Below, piece after piece: positions 1 to 8,366 of a stretch of DNA of 64,000 nucleotides. Source of the stretch: Marinimicrobium sp050113635 (GTDB lineage: Bacteria > Pseudomonadota > Gammaproteobacteria > Pseudomonadales > Cellvibrionaceae); the NCBI RefSeq assembly GCF_050113635.1, contig NZ_JBNJLT010000004.1, positions 315,876 through 379,875 on the forward strand. The letters are read 5' to 3'. Numbering within the stretch: the first letter of the stretch is position 1; every line of letters begins with the position of its first letter. The notes beneath the pieces were generated by a model. That model was not told the origin of the DNA. It worked only from the letters and a program-made list of their open reading frames with translations, and searched no databases. The position numbers and the translations under genes are program-made.

Positions 1-2
1 AG

Positions 3-1193
3 ACGATTTTTGCGTTTGACTCGCAACACAGCGACTGGCTGCACGGCAGCTATCAAATCTCCCCCAGCATTCGCTACACCGATTTCGAGCACGGTGAAGA
101 GTTCGATTATGAGTATTTTGATCGGCGCGATCTGAGCCAGCCGATTGCCGGCATGGATCGTATGCTCCTGGCCACCATGACCGATTCCGATTACTCCAGT
201 TATAAGGTGGGTGATTTCACAGACTACGGCCTGGCGTTCCTGGCGGACTACGACATTGGCGAAAATCTCGATGTTATGTTGGGCGCACGCTACGACAGCG
301 TTAAGTTCAATACCGACGTAGTGACCGAGAAAGTGCGTGTCGTGCCGGAAGTGACATCAGCGTCTGAAACCGAAGACGGTGTTTCCTGGACGGCCAGCGT
401 GTCCTACAAGCTGCCCTTTGGGCTTATTCCCTACGCCACCGTTTCTGAGCAGGCCACCATCATCATGGGCCAGGGCTCCGAGATCAGCCCGGACCTGGTC
501 GCCAGTGGTGATGTTATGGCCGACTCCGAGCTGAAAGAAGTGGGTGTCAAAGGCAGCTTCCTGGATGATCGTCTGTACCTGTCGGCTGCCTGGTTCGAAC
601 AGTCGCGCACCAACTACAGCGCGCAGGACATGGTCAGTAACGCCACCACGGAAAGTGAGGGTTACGAACTGGAAGCGCGTTTCCTGGTGACCGACAACTT
701 CACCTTGACCGCCGCCATGACTCACGTGGAAGTCACTAACCTGACCGCGCTGGAAGACAGCGGCAGCCAGTTTGGTTTCCAGGGCGCCGGTGACCTGACG
801 GGCGTCAGCGATCCCGCTCTGTTCTACGGTTATGTCATGCAGGGTTTGACTCTGGTGGGCTCTGAAGAGGAAGCGCGCAAAGTGGGTATTCCGGAAAACA
901 TGTACAGCGTGACCGGTGCCTATGAGTTCGCTGACGCTTGGCGCTTCACGGCCAGTGCGGTGCATGCCGACTCCACGTTCAGTGGCTTCTCCCGTGGCGT
1001 AAAACTGCCCTCCTATACATTGCTGAATGCAGGACTGAGTTATACCACGGACGACTGGACGCTCAGTTTCCAGGGTAAGAACCTGACGGATGAAACGTAC
1101 TTCCGTGCCAACTTCCCGGATTTGTTTGGCGGCACCATTGTGTTGCCGGAGCTGCCGCGGCACTACTCCGTCAGCCTGGCCTACCGGTTCTGA
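3..1193 (+). CDS. TonB-dependent outer-membrane receptor, C-terminal part (5' end outside window)
   Basis: The reading frame is open from the first bases, so only the last ~396 residues of a receptor are present. The visible part alternates short amphipathic strands with turns, as in a 22-strand TBDR barrel, and ends in Leu-Ala-Tyr-Arg-Phe, the terminal-Phe signature of outer-membrane barrels. Late motifs such as Leu-Ser-Phe-Gln-Gly-Lys-Asn-Leu-Thr-Asp-Glu-Thr-Tyr are typical of the final strands (seen). The plug and TonB box are outside the window. It lies 69 bp upstream of a complete TonB-ExbB-ExbD gene set on the same strand, so it is probably a client of that system. The substrate is unknown; a purine or ureide is an inference from the downstream genes. 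Confidence 0.9.
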   Translation, partial: TIFAFDSQHSDWLHGSYQISPSIRYTDFEHGEEFDYEYFDRRDLSQPIAGMDRMLLATMTDSDYSSYKVGDFTDYGLAFLADYDIGENLDVMLGARYDSVKFNTDVVTEKVRVVPEVTSASETEDGVSWTASVSYKLPFGLIPYATVSEQATIIMGQGSEISPDLVASGDVMADSELKEVGVKGSFLDDRLYLSAAWFEQSRTNYSAQDMVSNATTESEGYELEARFLVTDNFTLTAAMTHVEVTNLTALEDSGSQFGFQGAGDLTGVSDPALFYGYVMQGLTLVGSEEEARKVGIPENMYSVTGAYEFADAWRFTASAVHADSTFSGFSRGVKLPSYTLLNAGLSYTTDDWTLSFQGKNLTDETYFRANFPDLFGGTIVLPELPRHYSVSLAYRF

Positions 1194-1220
1194 TAATGGG
1201 TCAGCACCATCAGCACAACT

Positions 1221-1247
1221 GGGGCCGGCCGTGCCGGCCCCGAATTT
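1221..1247 (+). terminator. Strong GC hairpin after TBDR, possible terminator or attenuator
   Basis: GGGGCCGGC (1221-1229) pairs perfectly with GCCGGCCCC (1233-1241) around a 3-nt loop and is followed by GAATTTT. The T-run is short, so it may only partly terminate transcription and set the level of the TonB genes relative to the receptor. Confidence 0.5.
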
Positions 1248-1262
1248 TGATAGAGGTTAACT

Positions 1263-2018
1263 ATGCGACTTCGTAAACCCCTGCTTTTTGTCGCCTGTGG
1301 TCTGCTGATGGCGAATGCGTCGGCGCAAACCGTGGACGACAGTCTGTCCCGTCAGGAGCAAATGGACCGCGACGGTGCCGCCAGCCAGGCCCGGATTGAC
1401 CGGTTGGACGATCAGGCCAAAAGCGATTTCCAGGAATTTCGGACGGTCTCCCGTCGGTTGGAAAGCCTGAAGATCTACAACCAGCAAATGGACCGCCTGA
1501 TTCAATCCCAGAATCAGGAAATGGACAGTATTCAAAACCAGATTGAAACCATTGACGACATCGAAACCGGCGCGCTGCCACTGATGTTGGAAATGACGGA
1601 AACGCTCGATGAGATCGTGGAAGCCGACGTGCCTTTCCTGCTGGATGAGCGGCAGGACCGCGTGGCCAGCCTCAAGGAGCTTATTGACCGTGCCGACGTG
1701 AGCGCCGGTGAAAAATACCGCCGTATTCTCGAAGCCTATCAGGTTGAGGTGGAGTACGGCCGAACCATTGAAGCCTATCGCGGCGAGCTGGTTATGGACG
1801 GCGAAGCGCGCAAAGTGGAATTCCTTCGTGTCGGTCGTGTGGGTTTGTATTACCAGACACTGGATGGCAGTCGCATAGGCCGCTGGAACAGCAGTCGCAG
1901 CGATTGGGAAGCGCTGGATGCCGGCTACCGAAACAGCATTCGTGACGGGTTGCGCGTTGCGCGTAAACAAGCGCCACCTGAATTGTTGAAGCTTCCTATC
2001 AACGCGCCGGAGCAGTGA
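1263..2018 (+). CDS. DUF3450 family periplasmic coiled-coil protein of a TonB system
   Basis: The product has 251 residues: a signal peptide (about 1-21, ending Ala-Ser-Ala-Gln), then a long charged Glu/Gln-rich helical region (about 25-110) likely to form a coiled coil, then a mixed C-terminal region with Trp and Tyr. This matches DUF3450 proteins, which usually sit directly upstream of a TtpC-like ExbB paralogue in TonB2-type clusters of Vibrio and Shewanella (known). A GAGG ribosome site lies 7 bp before the ATG. It is followed after 10 bp by the TtpC-like gene. It probably acts in the periplasm as an accessory of the TonB motor; the exact role is not established. Confidence 0.8.
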   Translation: MRLRKPLLFVACGLLMANASAQTVDDSLSRQEQMDRDGAASQARIDRLDDQAKSDFQEFRTVSRRLESLKIYNQQMDRLIQSQNQEMDSIQNQIETIDDIETGALPLMLEMTETLDEIVEADVPFLLDERQDRVASLKELIDRADVSAGEKYRRILEAYQVEVEYGRTIEAYRGELVMDGEARKVEFLRVGRVGLYYQTLDGSRIGRWNSSRSDWEALDAGYRNSIRDGLRVARKQAPPELLKLPINAPEQ

Positions 2019-2028
2019 GGACCACCCT

Positions 2029-3402
2029 ATGAATTTGATCAATCGCCCGCTTAAAGGGCTGGCACTGGCCGCGCTGGGTTTCGCATTAGCGAGCCCTGTA
2101 ATGGCGCAACAAACCCTGGACGCTCTCTATCAGAAAGTCAGTGCGGATGCGCGGGCTGAGTCGGCGTACAACAGTGAGCGCGAAGCGGAGTTTCTGTCTC
2201 GCGCCAACGAACGTGAGCAGATGCTGGAGACGGTGAAGTCGCAACTGGCCGAGCAAGAGCAACGTCGCGAAACGATGAAGGGCATGTTCGATGAGAACGA
2301 AGCCGTGCTATCGGAACTGACCGAACAGCTGGATCGGCGCACCGGCAACCTCGGCGAACTGTTTGGTGTTTTCCGGCAGGTGTCGGGTGATATGCAGTCC
2401 ATTTTCTTTGACTCGATAGTCAGTGCGGAATTTCCCGAACGGCTCGAAACCATTGAAACGCTGGCGGATGCGTCCGAGGTGCCGACCATCCCGGAGATGC
2501 AACAGCTGTGGTCCGTGATGATGCAGGAGATTGCCGAGTCCGGTCACGTCAGCCGCTTTGACAGTGAAATCGTGCTCGCCTCGGGTGAAACCTACGAGGC
2601 CCCGGTGGTGCGTGTGGGGACCTTCAACGTGGTTTCAGGGGATACCTACCTGAATTACGAATCCTCCACCCAGGAGCTGGTGGAACTGCCCCGTCAACCG
2701 TCGGGATCGGTGCGCTCCACGGCCGGTGCTCTGTACGATGCCGGCGCCGGTGAAGCGGTGGCCTTTGCGCTGGACCCCTCGCGCGGTTCCCTGCTGAGTC
2801 TGCTGGTGCAGTCGCCCAGCCTCGGAGAGCGGGTGCAGCAGGGCAAGGAGGTGGGCTATGCCATTCTGTTTATCGGTTTTATCGGCCTGCTAATTGTGAT
2901 CGAACGCTTGATAAAGTTGTCCCGCGTGTCGCAACGCATGCGCCGCCAGCTTAAAGATATGGATCACGCCGAGTCGGACAACCCGCTGGGCCGGATGATG
3001 CTGGCTTACTACGAAAATCGTCACCTGAACGACCTCGATGCACTGAGCAAAAAACTCGACGAAGTCATCTTCAAGGATCTCGCCGAGCTGCGTCGCGGGC
3101 TGTCGGTTATCAAGGTGCTCGCGGCCATCGCACCGCTGATGGGCCTGCTCGGTACGGTGACCGGCATGATCGGCACCTTCCAGGCGATTACCTTGTTCGG
3201 CACGGGCGATCCCAAACTGATGGCGGGCGGTATTTCCCAGGCATTGATTACGACGGTGCTGGGCCTGGTGGTTGCGATTCCGCTGTTGCTGTCCAGCAGT
3301 TTGTTGAGCAGTCGCGTTCAGCAATTGAGCAAGATGATTGGTGAGCAAGCGACCGGTCTGGTCGCTGACAAGGCGGTCGATATTGCGAAGACCAAAGCGT
3401 AA
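2029..3402 (+). CDS. TtpC-like MotA/TolQ/ExbB proton-channel protein with long periplasmic N-terminus
   Basis: The product has 457 residues. A signal peptide (1-26) is followed by a Glu/Gln-rich coiled-coil periplasmic region to about residue 270, then a MotA/TolQ/ExbB domain with three membrane segments (about 278-298, 365-390 and 405-430). The second segment carries Gly-Leu-Leu-Gly-Thr-Val-Thr-Gly-Met, the signature of ExbB and TolQ channels. The extended N-terminus distinguishes TtpC from plain ExbB. In Vibrio TonB2 systems TtpC is required together with ExbB2, ExbD2 and TonB2 (known). An ordinary exbB follows immediately, so this is a four-component energiser. Confidence 0.85.
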   Translation: MNLINRPLKGLALAALGFALASPVMAQQTLDALYQKVSADARAESAYNSEREAEFLSRANEREQMLETVKSQLAEQEQRRETMKGMFDENEAVLSELTEQLDRRTGNLGELFGVFRQVSGDMQSIFFDSIVSAEFPERLETIETLADASEVPTIPEMQQLWSVMMQEIAESGHVSRFDSEIVLASGETYEAPVVRVGTFNVVSGDTYLNYESSTQELVELPRQPSGSVRSTAGALYDAGAGEAVAFALDPSRGSLLSLLVQSPSLGERVQQGKEVGYAILFIGFIGLLIVIERLIKLSRVSQRMRRQLKDMDHAESDNPLGRMMLAYYENRHLNDLDALSKKLDEVIFKDLAELRRGLSVIKVLAAIAPLMGLLGTVTGMIGTFQAITLFGTGDPKLMAGGISQALITTVLGLVVAIPLLLSSSLLSSRVQQLSKMIGEQATGLVADKAVDIAKTKA

Positions 3403-3414
3403 GCGGAGGCACCG

Positions 3415-3930
3415 ATGAACCTTCTGTCCCGTTTTAACGACTTTCTCAGCGCCGGTGGTGATGTTTTGTGGTTAATCCTCGCCGTCACTATCTGGCTCTG
3501 GTGTCTGATTGTGGAGCGTTACTGGTTCTTCCTGCGTGAGTATCCCTCCAGCCGGGAGGAACAAGTGCGCCGCTGGGAGCGTGTGGCGGAACCCGCGTCC
3601 TGGGGTGCGCAGCGCAAACGCCAGCAATGGTTTTCCGAAGTGGATTGCCAGATGCTGCGCAACCTGAAATTGATTACCGCGCTGATTGCGCTGCTGCCCA
3701 TGCTCGGGCTGCTGGGCACAGTAACCGGGATGATTCAGGTGTTCGATGTCATGGCGTTCATGGGATCGGGTAATCCACGTGCCATGGCGGATGGTGTCAG
3801 CGCCGCCACCATCCCGACCATGGCGGGCATGGTGGTCGCCATTCTGGCGATTCCGTTTGCTACAGAACTCAACCGTCGTTATCAGCGGGAACGCCGTCGC
3901 TTGCACAGCGCGTTGTCCCGCCACGAGTAA
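3415..3930 (+). CDS. exbB: ExbB/TolQ biopolymer transport protein
   Basis: The product has 171 residues and three predicted membrane segments (about 14-36, 84-108 and 128-150). The middle segment holds Gly-Leu-Leu-Gly-Thr-Val-Thr-Gly-Met-Ile, the conserved pore-lining motif of the MotA/TolQ/ExbB family. It forms with ExbD the proton-driven inner-membrane stator that powers TonB. It is short compared with E. coli ExbB (244 residues), as is usual for the ExbB2 type. A GCGGAGG-like ribosome site precedes the start, and the gene is 12 bp after the TtpC-like gene. Confidence 0.92.
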   Translation: MNLLSRFNDFLSAGGDVLWLILAVTIWLWCLIVERYWFFLREYPSSREEQVRRWERVAEPASWGAQRKRQQWFSEVDCQMLRNLKLITALIALLPMLGLLGTVTGMIQVFDVMAFMGSGNPRAMADGVSAATIPTMAGMVVAILAIPFATELNRRYQRERRRLHSALSRHE

Positions 3931-3951
3931 GGCTCCGCCTACGAGGAAGCT

Positions 3952-4359
3952 ATGAGTGATCAACAGTTTTTTATGAATGAAGACGACGATAACGATATCG
4001 ACATGACACCCATGCTGGATGTGGTGTTCATCATGCTGATCTTTTTTATCGTCACCTCCACGTTTGTGAAAGAAGCCGGGGTTGATGTTACCCGCCCGCA
4101 GGCCGACACCGCGATGGCGGCCGAAGCCAACAGTATCCAGGTTGGCATTGATGCCAGCAATCAGGTGTACATGGATAAGCGGCAGATCGATAAGCGCGCC
4201 ATACGTGCGAATGTGGAGCGCGGTCTGGCCGAAAGTCCCGGCGCGGCCATTATTATTGTCGCTGATCGTGATTCCAATACGGACACCCTGATACAGGTTA
4301 TGGATCAGGCGCGGTTGGCCGGTGCGGAATCGATCTCGGTGGCTTCGGAGAATAACTGA
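3952..4359 (+). CDS. exbD: ExbD biopolymer transport protein
   Basis: The product has 135 residues: a short acidic cytoplasmic N-terminus, a single membrane helix (about 21-42) and a periplasmic domain. The helix starts with Asp-Met-Thr-Pro-Met-Leu-Asp-Val-Val-Phe, placing the essential proton-carrying Asp at residue 23. This fits the ExbD/TolR family in length and layout. The stop codon overlaps the tonB start (TGATG at 4357-4361), so the two are translationally coupled. Confidence 0.94.
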   Translation: MSDQQFFMNEDDDNDIDMTPMLDVVFIMLIFFIVTSTFVKEAGVDVTRPQADTAMAAEANSIQVGIDASNQVYMDKRQIDKRAIRANVERGLAESPGAAIIIVADRDSNTDTLIQVMDQARLAGAESISVASENN

Positions 4360-5003
4360 TGTGGGTGAAATATGCGGTGAGTCTCGGTGCGGCGGTGGTG
4401 CTGGGTCTGCTGATGTTTCTGATCATGCAGACAATGATCGCCACTGACGGTCGCTTTTCCGATTCGGGTGCAGAGTCGCCGGCGCTGAACTTTGTGCGCG
4501 TGGATACCACGCAGGACCGTCTGGAAACCAAAGATCGGCGCACGCCGGATGAACCTCCCGAGCCGGAGACGCCACCGGAAACGCCCGATGTGAGTGTCCA
4601 GAACGATCAAGTGCAGAACCAGACGGCCCTGGCGATGGATATGCCCAGCATGGATATGCCGTTGCAGACTGGCAGTGGCCCCAATATGGCGGGCTTAAGT
4701 GGCGGCGGTGGTGCCAGCCTGGGTGGGTTCGATTCCGATGTGATTCCCACGGTGAAGGTGCCGCCCAATTATCCGCAGCGGGCGCGGCAGGCCAAACTGG
4801 AAGGGTACGTCACGATGGAGGTGTCCATTCGGGCAGACGGCACAGTGTCGGACGTAACAGTGGTGGACGCCAAACCTCCGCGTTTGTTTGATCAGGCGGC
4901 GGTCCAGGCCATGCAGCGTTGGCGCTTTCGGCCGAAGATGGTGAACGGTGAAGCTCAGCCACAGCAGGCTCGCCAGACCATTGAATTCAAGTTGGGGGAA
5001 TAA
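4359..5003 (+). CDS. tonB: TonB energy-transducing protein
   Basis: The product has 214 residues: an N-terminal signal-anchor helix (about 5-28), a short Pro/Glu-rich spacer (about 60-85) and a C-terminal TonB domain (about 125-214) with Pro-Pro-Asn-Tyr-Pro-Gln-Arg-Ala and Trp-Arg-Phe-Arg-Pro, the usual receptor-contacting fold. The spacer is shorter than in E. coli TonB, as is common in TonB2-type proteins that work with an extra periplasmic partner. It links the ExbB/ExbD motor to TBDR plugs, probably including the receptor at the window start. Confidence 0.93.
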   Translation: MWVKYAVSLGAAVVLGLLMFLIMQTMIATDGRFSDSGAESPALNFVRVDTTQDRLETKDRRTPDEPPEPETPPETPDVSVQNDQVQNQTALAMDMPSMDMPLQTGSGPNMAGLSGGGGASLGGFDSDVIPTVKVPPNYPQRARQAKLEGYVTMEVSIRADGTVSDVTVVDAKPPRLFDQAAVQAMQRWRFRPKMVNGEAQPQQARQTIEFKLGE

Positions 5004-5008
5004 GGCGC

Positions 5009-6256
5009 ATGAAAGTTGAGATGATTCGCCGTTTTCGCTGGCTGCGTGCATCACTGCTCTTGTTGCTGTTGTCGTCAGCCGGTTCAGTGCTGGCTCAAGG
5101 TGAGTCCCTGAGTGGCAAGACCTACAACACGTTGACCGACGTCCAGGAGATGATGGCGGAGGACCGACTCGGAGACGCGTTCAATGAGTTGAGTGAACTG
5201 CGTGACGAAGTGGACCCCGACACGATGGATGAAGCCATGGTGTTACAGATGCTCGGCTATGTGGAAATGTCCCGGGATAACTACCCCGAGGCGCTGCAAT
5301 ACATGCGGGCGAGCCTGGATATTGGCAAGCTGCCAGAGCAAATGAAAGTAGAACTGGGATACATGGTGGCGCAGCTGTATGCCATGCAGGAACAGTACGA
5401 TGAAGCGATCACGTTTGCGCTGGAGTGGTTTGAAACCCTGGAAGATCCGAAACCGCCGCAATTAATGTTCATGGCAAACCTGATGGCACAGACCGACCGT
5501 TACGCCGAAGCGCTGCCCTATGCCGAGCGCGCTGTCGAGATCAGTGAAAAACCGCAGGAGAGCTGGTATCAGCTGTTAATTGCTTCGAGCTTTCAAATAG
5601 AAGACTACCAGAAGTCCGCCCGCTATTTGCGCGCCGTCGTCAGCGGCTGGCCGGACAACGCCCAGTACTGGGAGCAACTGGCGAGCGTTTACATGATGCT
5701 CGACGACCAGCAAAAAGCCCTGGCCACCTTGCAACTGGCGTGGCGACACAGCGTGCTGGAAAAAGAGAACTCCATTCGTTCGCTCGTGCAACTGGCGATC
5801 ACCGAAGGTATCCCGGACCGGGGCGGCCGCTTCCTGGAGCGTGCGCTGGAGGACGATTTAGTGCCCTCTGATGAGTCGTATCTAAGTTTGCTCGTCAACG
5901 CCTGGAGCACCGCGCGGGAATACGACAAAGCCGTGTCCGCGTTGCAGGCGTTGGCGCAGGAGACCGGTCAGGGAGACCCCTATCTGCGTATCGCCGGCAT
6001 CCGGGTTGAACAGGCGCGCTGGAATGAGGCGGTAAGCGCATTGCGCAATGCTCAGTCCATGCCCGTCGAACAACCGGGACAAGTGTGGCTGACGCTGGGT
6101 ATTGCATTGACCGAGCAGGAAAACTTTGAAGACGGCCTGGAGGCCTTGCGCAAAGCGCGCGCCTATGACGACACCCGGGAGCAGGCGTCCGGTTGGCTGA
6201 AATACGCCGAAAGTCTGCGTCGCCAGCAACGCTGGCAGAGCCGCAATAACAGTTGA
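5009..6256 (+). CDS. Exported tetratricopeptide-repeat protein of the TonB cluster
   Basis: The product has 415 residues with a signal peptide (about 1-30, hydrophobic Leu run, cleavage near Val-Leu-Ala-Gln) and TPR-like helical pairs across the rest, for example around residues 80-115, 130-165, 205-240 and 335-390. TPR proteins commonly end TonB2-type operons after tonB (known for Shewanella and Vibrio), where they are thought to be periplasmic accessory proteins. It starts 5 bp after tonB. ATG at 5009 is used; an in-frame ATG at 5024 is an alternative. Confidence 0.8.
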   Translation: MKVEMIRRFRWLRASLLLLLLSSAGSVLAQGESLSGKTYNTLTDVQEMMAEDRLGDAFNELSELRDEVDPDTMDEAMVLQMLGYVEMSRDNYPEALQYMRASLDIGKLPEQMKVELGYMVAQLYAMQEQYDEAITFALEWFETLEDPKPPQLMFMANLMAQTDRYAEALPYAERAVEISEKPQESWYQLLIASSFQIEDYQKSARYLRAVVSGWPDNAQYWEQLASVYMMLDDQQKALATLQLAWRHSVLEKENSIRSLVQLAITEGIPDRGGRFLERALEDDLVPSDESYLSLLVNAWSTAREYDKAVSALQALAQETGQGDPYLRIAGIRVEQARWNEAVSALRNAQSMPVEQPGQVWLTLGIALTEQENFEDGLEALRKARAYDDTREQASGWLKYAESLRRQQRWQSRNNS

Positions 6257-6285
6257 TTTTACTTCGCATTTTTTTAGGAGTCGTA

Positions 6286-7227
6286 ATGAAAGTCTTTCCG
6301 TTACGTTGGTACCGTTTTCGATCCCTTCGCGTGATCGTCACCGTGTTCTTCCTGTTGGCCGCCGGTATGGTCGAGGCCGCGCCGAATGTTCCCAAGGCGC
6401 GCATCGCTGTGCTTGGCGGCACTTTTTTGAACGATATTATTTTTCACCGGGACGGGCTGATTCAATCGGAGTTCACCATCGACACCAAAGTGGGAAAATC
6501 TCCTACCATTTATTACGCCGAGTATGAAGGGCTGCCGTTTTACTACGTGGATTCTCACGGTGGTGGCAAGTGGTTGGAAACCTGGGTGGCGCTGTATGAC
6601 CTCGGTGTTGAAGAAGCGGTGGGCGGGGCGACCGCCGGCGCGATCAATCGCAGCATGAACGTGTACGACTACGTGATTCCGGATGACTTTATCGATTTGA
6701 ACATCGATCGCCCGATTCGTATCCCTCACGAGGTGTATCGCGATCCGGACGCTATTCCGCTGCCGCGCTTCGTGCCCGCCGTGGATACCGATATTCGGGA
6801 CATTCTGTTGGATGAAACGCGCAAGGCGATTCTCGACAATAAAAAGTACGAAGACATTAGCATTCACGATGGTGGTGTGATCATTCAAAGCCGGGGCGGC
6901 CGATTTGAAACCGTCGCTGAAGTGGAAATGATGGCGCGCATGGGCGGCGATGTGGTGACCATGAGCGTGGGCACCGAGATGGCGTACTCGCGAATGCTGG
7001 GGATTAACTACGCCAATATTATCGTGATTTCCAACCCCGCGGAGGGGCGCAACCAGTGGGATTTCTCCCTCATGGAAGAGCTTTATCCGAGGGTCAATCC
7101 TCTCAGCCTGGATATTGTTCTGGCCGCGTTGCCTCGTATCGCCGGGCTGGAAGGAAAGCCGCGCGTTTCGGACGGTTTGATCAACCACCCGGAGATGACC
7201 TCTCAGCCGACTGACAAGAAGCACTAG
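6286..7227 (+). CDS. Exported MTAP/purine nucleoside phosphorylase-family protein
   Basis: The product has 313 residues with a signal peptide (about 1-31, ending Met-Val-Glu-Ala-Ala). The mature part follows the MTAP/PNP fold: Ala-Val-Leu-Gly-Gly-Thr near the start, Gly-Gly-Ala-Thr-Ala-Gly-Ala-Ile-Asn mid-protein, and Arg-Phe-Glu-Thr-Val-Ala-Glu-Val-Glu-Met-Met-Ala followed by Val-Gly-Thr-Glu-Met-Ala, the purine-site region of methylthioadenosine phosphorylases. These enzymes split purine nucleosides with phosphate and are normally cytoplasmic, so export is unusual. Start at 6286 is chosen because TTTTTAGGAG lies 5-6 bp upstream; an upstream in-frame ATG at 6253 overlaps the TPR gene. It belongs with the purine genes that follow. 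Confidence 0.78.
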   Translation: MKVFPLRWYRFRSLRVIVTVFFLLAAGMVEAAPNVPKARIAVLGGTFLNDIIFHRDGLIQSEFTIDTKVGKSPTIYYAEYEGLPFYYVDSHGGGKWLETWVALYDLGVEEAVGGATAGAINRSMNVYDYVIPDDFIDLNIDRPIRIPHEVYRDPDAIPLPRFVPAVDTDIRDILLDETRKAILDNKKYEDISIHDGGVIIQSRGGRFETVAEVEMMARMGGDVVTMSVGTEMAYSRMLGINYANIIVISNPAEGRNQWDFSLMEELYPRVNPLSLDIVLAALPRIAGLEGKPRVSDGLINHPEMTSQPTDKKH

Positions 7228-7278
7228 GTTTTATTTTCTATCGTTACTGTTTTTATCCTTTCTGGAGTACACCTGATT

Positions 7279-8358
7279 ATGTTACACATCATTCAGCGTT
7301 CTATTGTCGGGCTGGCCGCGGCGGTGGCCCTGGCCAGCTGCGCGACCACAACGCCTAAACAGCCGGAACCGATTCCCATTAAATTTGTGGTGGTCTCCAT
7401 GTTTGAGATCGGTGATGTCGAAGGCGACCAGCCAGGCGAATTCCAGTTGTGGAAAGAGCGCCGGGGGCTCGATACCGTGTTGCCCTTTAAAAACTCTCCG
7501 CATGATATTTACCTCAATGAAGAGACCGGGGTGCTGGGCATTATTACCGGTATCGGCACGGCCTATTCCGCCAGTACGGCCATGGCGCTGGGTCTGGACC
7601 CGCGCTTTGATCTGACCGAAGCCTACTGGATGGTGGCGGGTATCGCCGGTATTGATCCGGAAGACGCCTCCATTGGTTCGGCCGCCTGGGCCGAATACCT
7701 GGTGGATGGTGACCTCATGCATCATATCGATGCACGGGAAATTCCCGACGACTGGGAAATTGGCCTGTTCGCACGACACACGGAAAAGCCTTATGATCCC
7801 AACCGACCCGAACCCTCGTTTGAAGTGTTGCAGTTGAATGCCGGTTTGACGGACTGGGCTTACGCGTTGACCAAAGATGTTGAGCTGCCGGATTTTGAAG
7901 GATTGGATGAAGTGCGTTCGCAGTACACCGATCACCCCAACGCGCAAAAACCACCCGTGGTCATGAAGGGGGATCAACTGGCTGCCATGCGTTTCTGGCA
8001 CGGTGAAATTCTCAACGACTGGGCCAACAAGTGGGTGGACTATTGGACCGATGGCAAAGGTAAGTTTGTCACCTCTGCGATGGAAGACACCGGCACCTTT
8101 TTGTCCTTGAGCCTGCTGGATAACCTGGGCAAAGTGGACAAGGACCGCGTGATGGTTCTGCGCACTGGCAGTAACTTCACTATGCCGCCTCCCGGTGTCA
8201 CGGCCGTGGACAATTTGCTGGCCGAGAACGAGGGCTATGCGGGCCTGGACGCGTCATTGGAAAGTGCCTATATCGTCGGTTCCAAAGTAATGGACGAAAT
8301 TCTCGACAACTGGGACACCTACAAGGACCGCATCCCTTCCGTGGATGACTTACCCTAA
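7279..8358 (+). CDS. NUP-family (purine nucleoside permease) lipoprotein
   Basis: The product has 359 residues. The N-terminus has a lipobox, Leu-Ala-Ser-Cys near residue 21, so it is probably a lipoprotein. The rest matches the NUP family (purine nucleoside permease): Lys-Phe-Val-Val-Val-Ser-Met-Phe-Glu-Ile-Gly at the start, Gly-Ile-Gly-Thr-Ala-Tyr-Ser-Ala-Ser-Thr, Val-Ala-Gly-Ile-Ala-Gly-Ile-Asp-Pro, and Arg-Thr-Gly-Ser-Asn-Phe-Thr-Met-Pro-Pro-Pro near the C-terminus. Despite the family name it has no membrane helices and resembles nucleoside phosphorylases in fold (inference). It follows another exported phosphorylase-like gene, so the two may process purine nucleosides outside the cytoplasm. 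Confidence 0.82.
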   Translation: MLHIIQRSIVGLAAAVALASCATTTPKQPEPIPIKFVVVSMFEIGDVEGDQPGEFQLWKERRGLDTVLPFKNSPHDIYLNEETGVLGIITGIGTAYSASTAMALGLDPRFDLTEAYWMVAGIAGIDPEDASIGSAAWAEYLVDGDLMHHIDAREIPDDWEIGLFARHTEKPYDPNRPEPSFEVLQLNAGLTDWAYALTKDVELPDFEGLDEVRSQYTDHPNAQKPPVVMKGDQLAAMRFWHGEILNDWANKWVDYWTDGKGKFVTSAMEDTGTFLSLSLLDNLGKVDKDRVMVLRTGSNFTMPPPGVTAVDNLLAENEGYAGLDASLESAYIVGSKVMDEILDNWDTYKDRIPSVDDLP

Positions 8359-8366
8359 GAGCTGAC

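Noticed and set aside
357..1163. Long open frame on the minus strand inside the TBDR end
   Set aside because: It mirrors the codon pattern of the real plus-strand receptor, is Arg/Gln/His-rich and has no ribosome site or family motif.
7279..8358. True membrane permease for nucleosides
   Set aside because: In spite of the family name the protein has a lipobox and no membrane helices.
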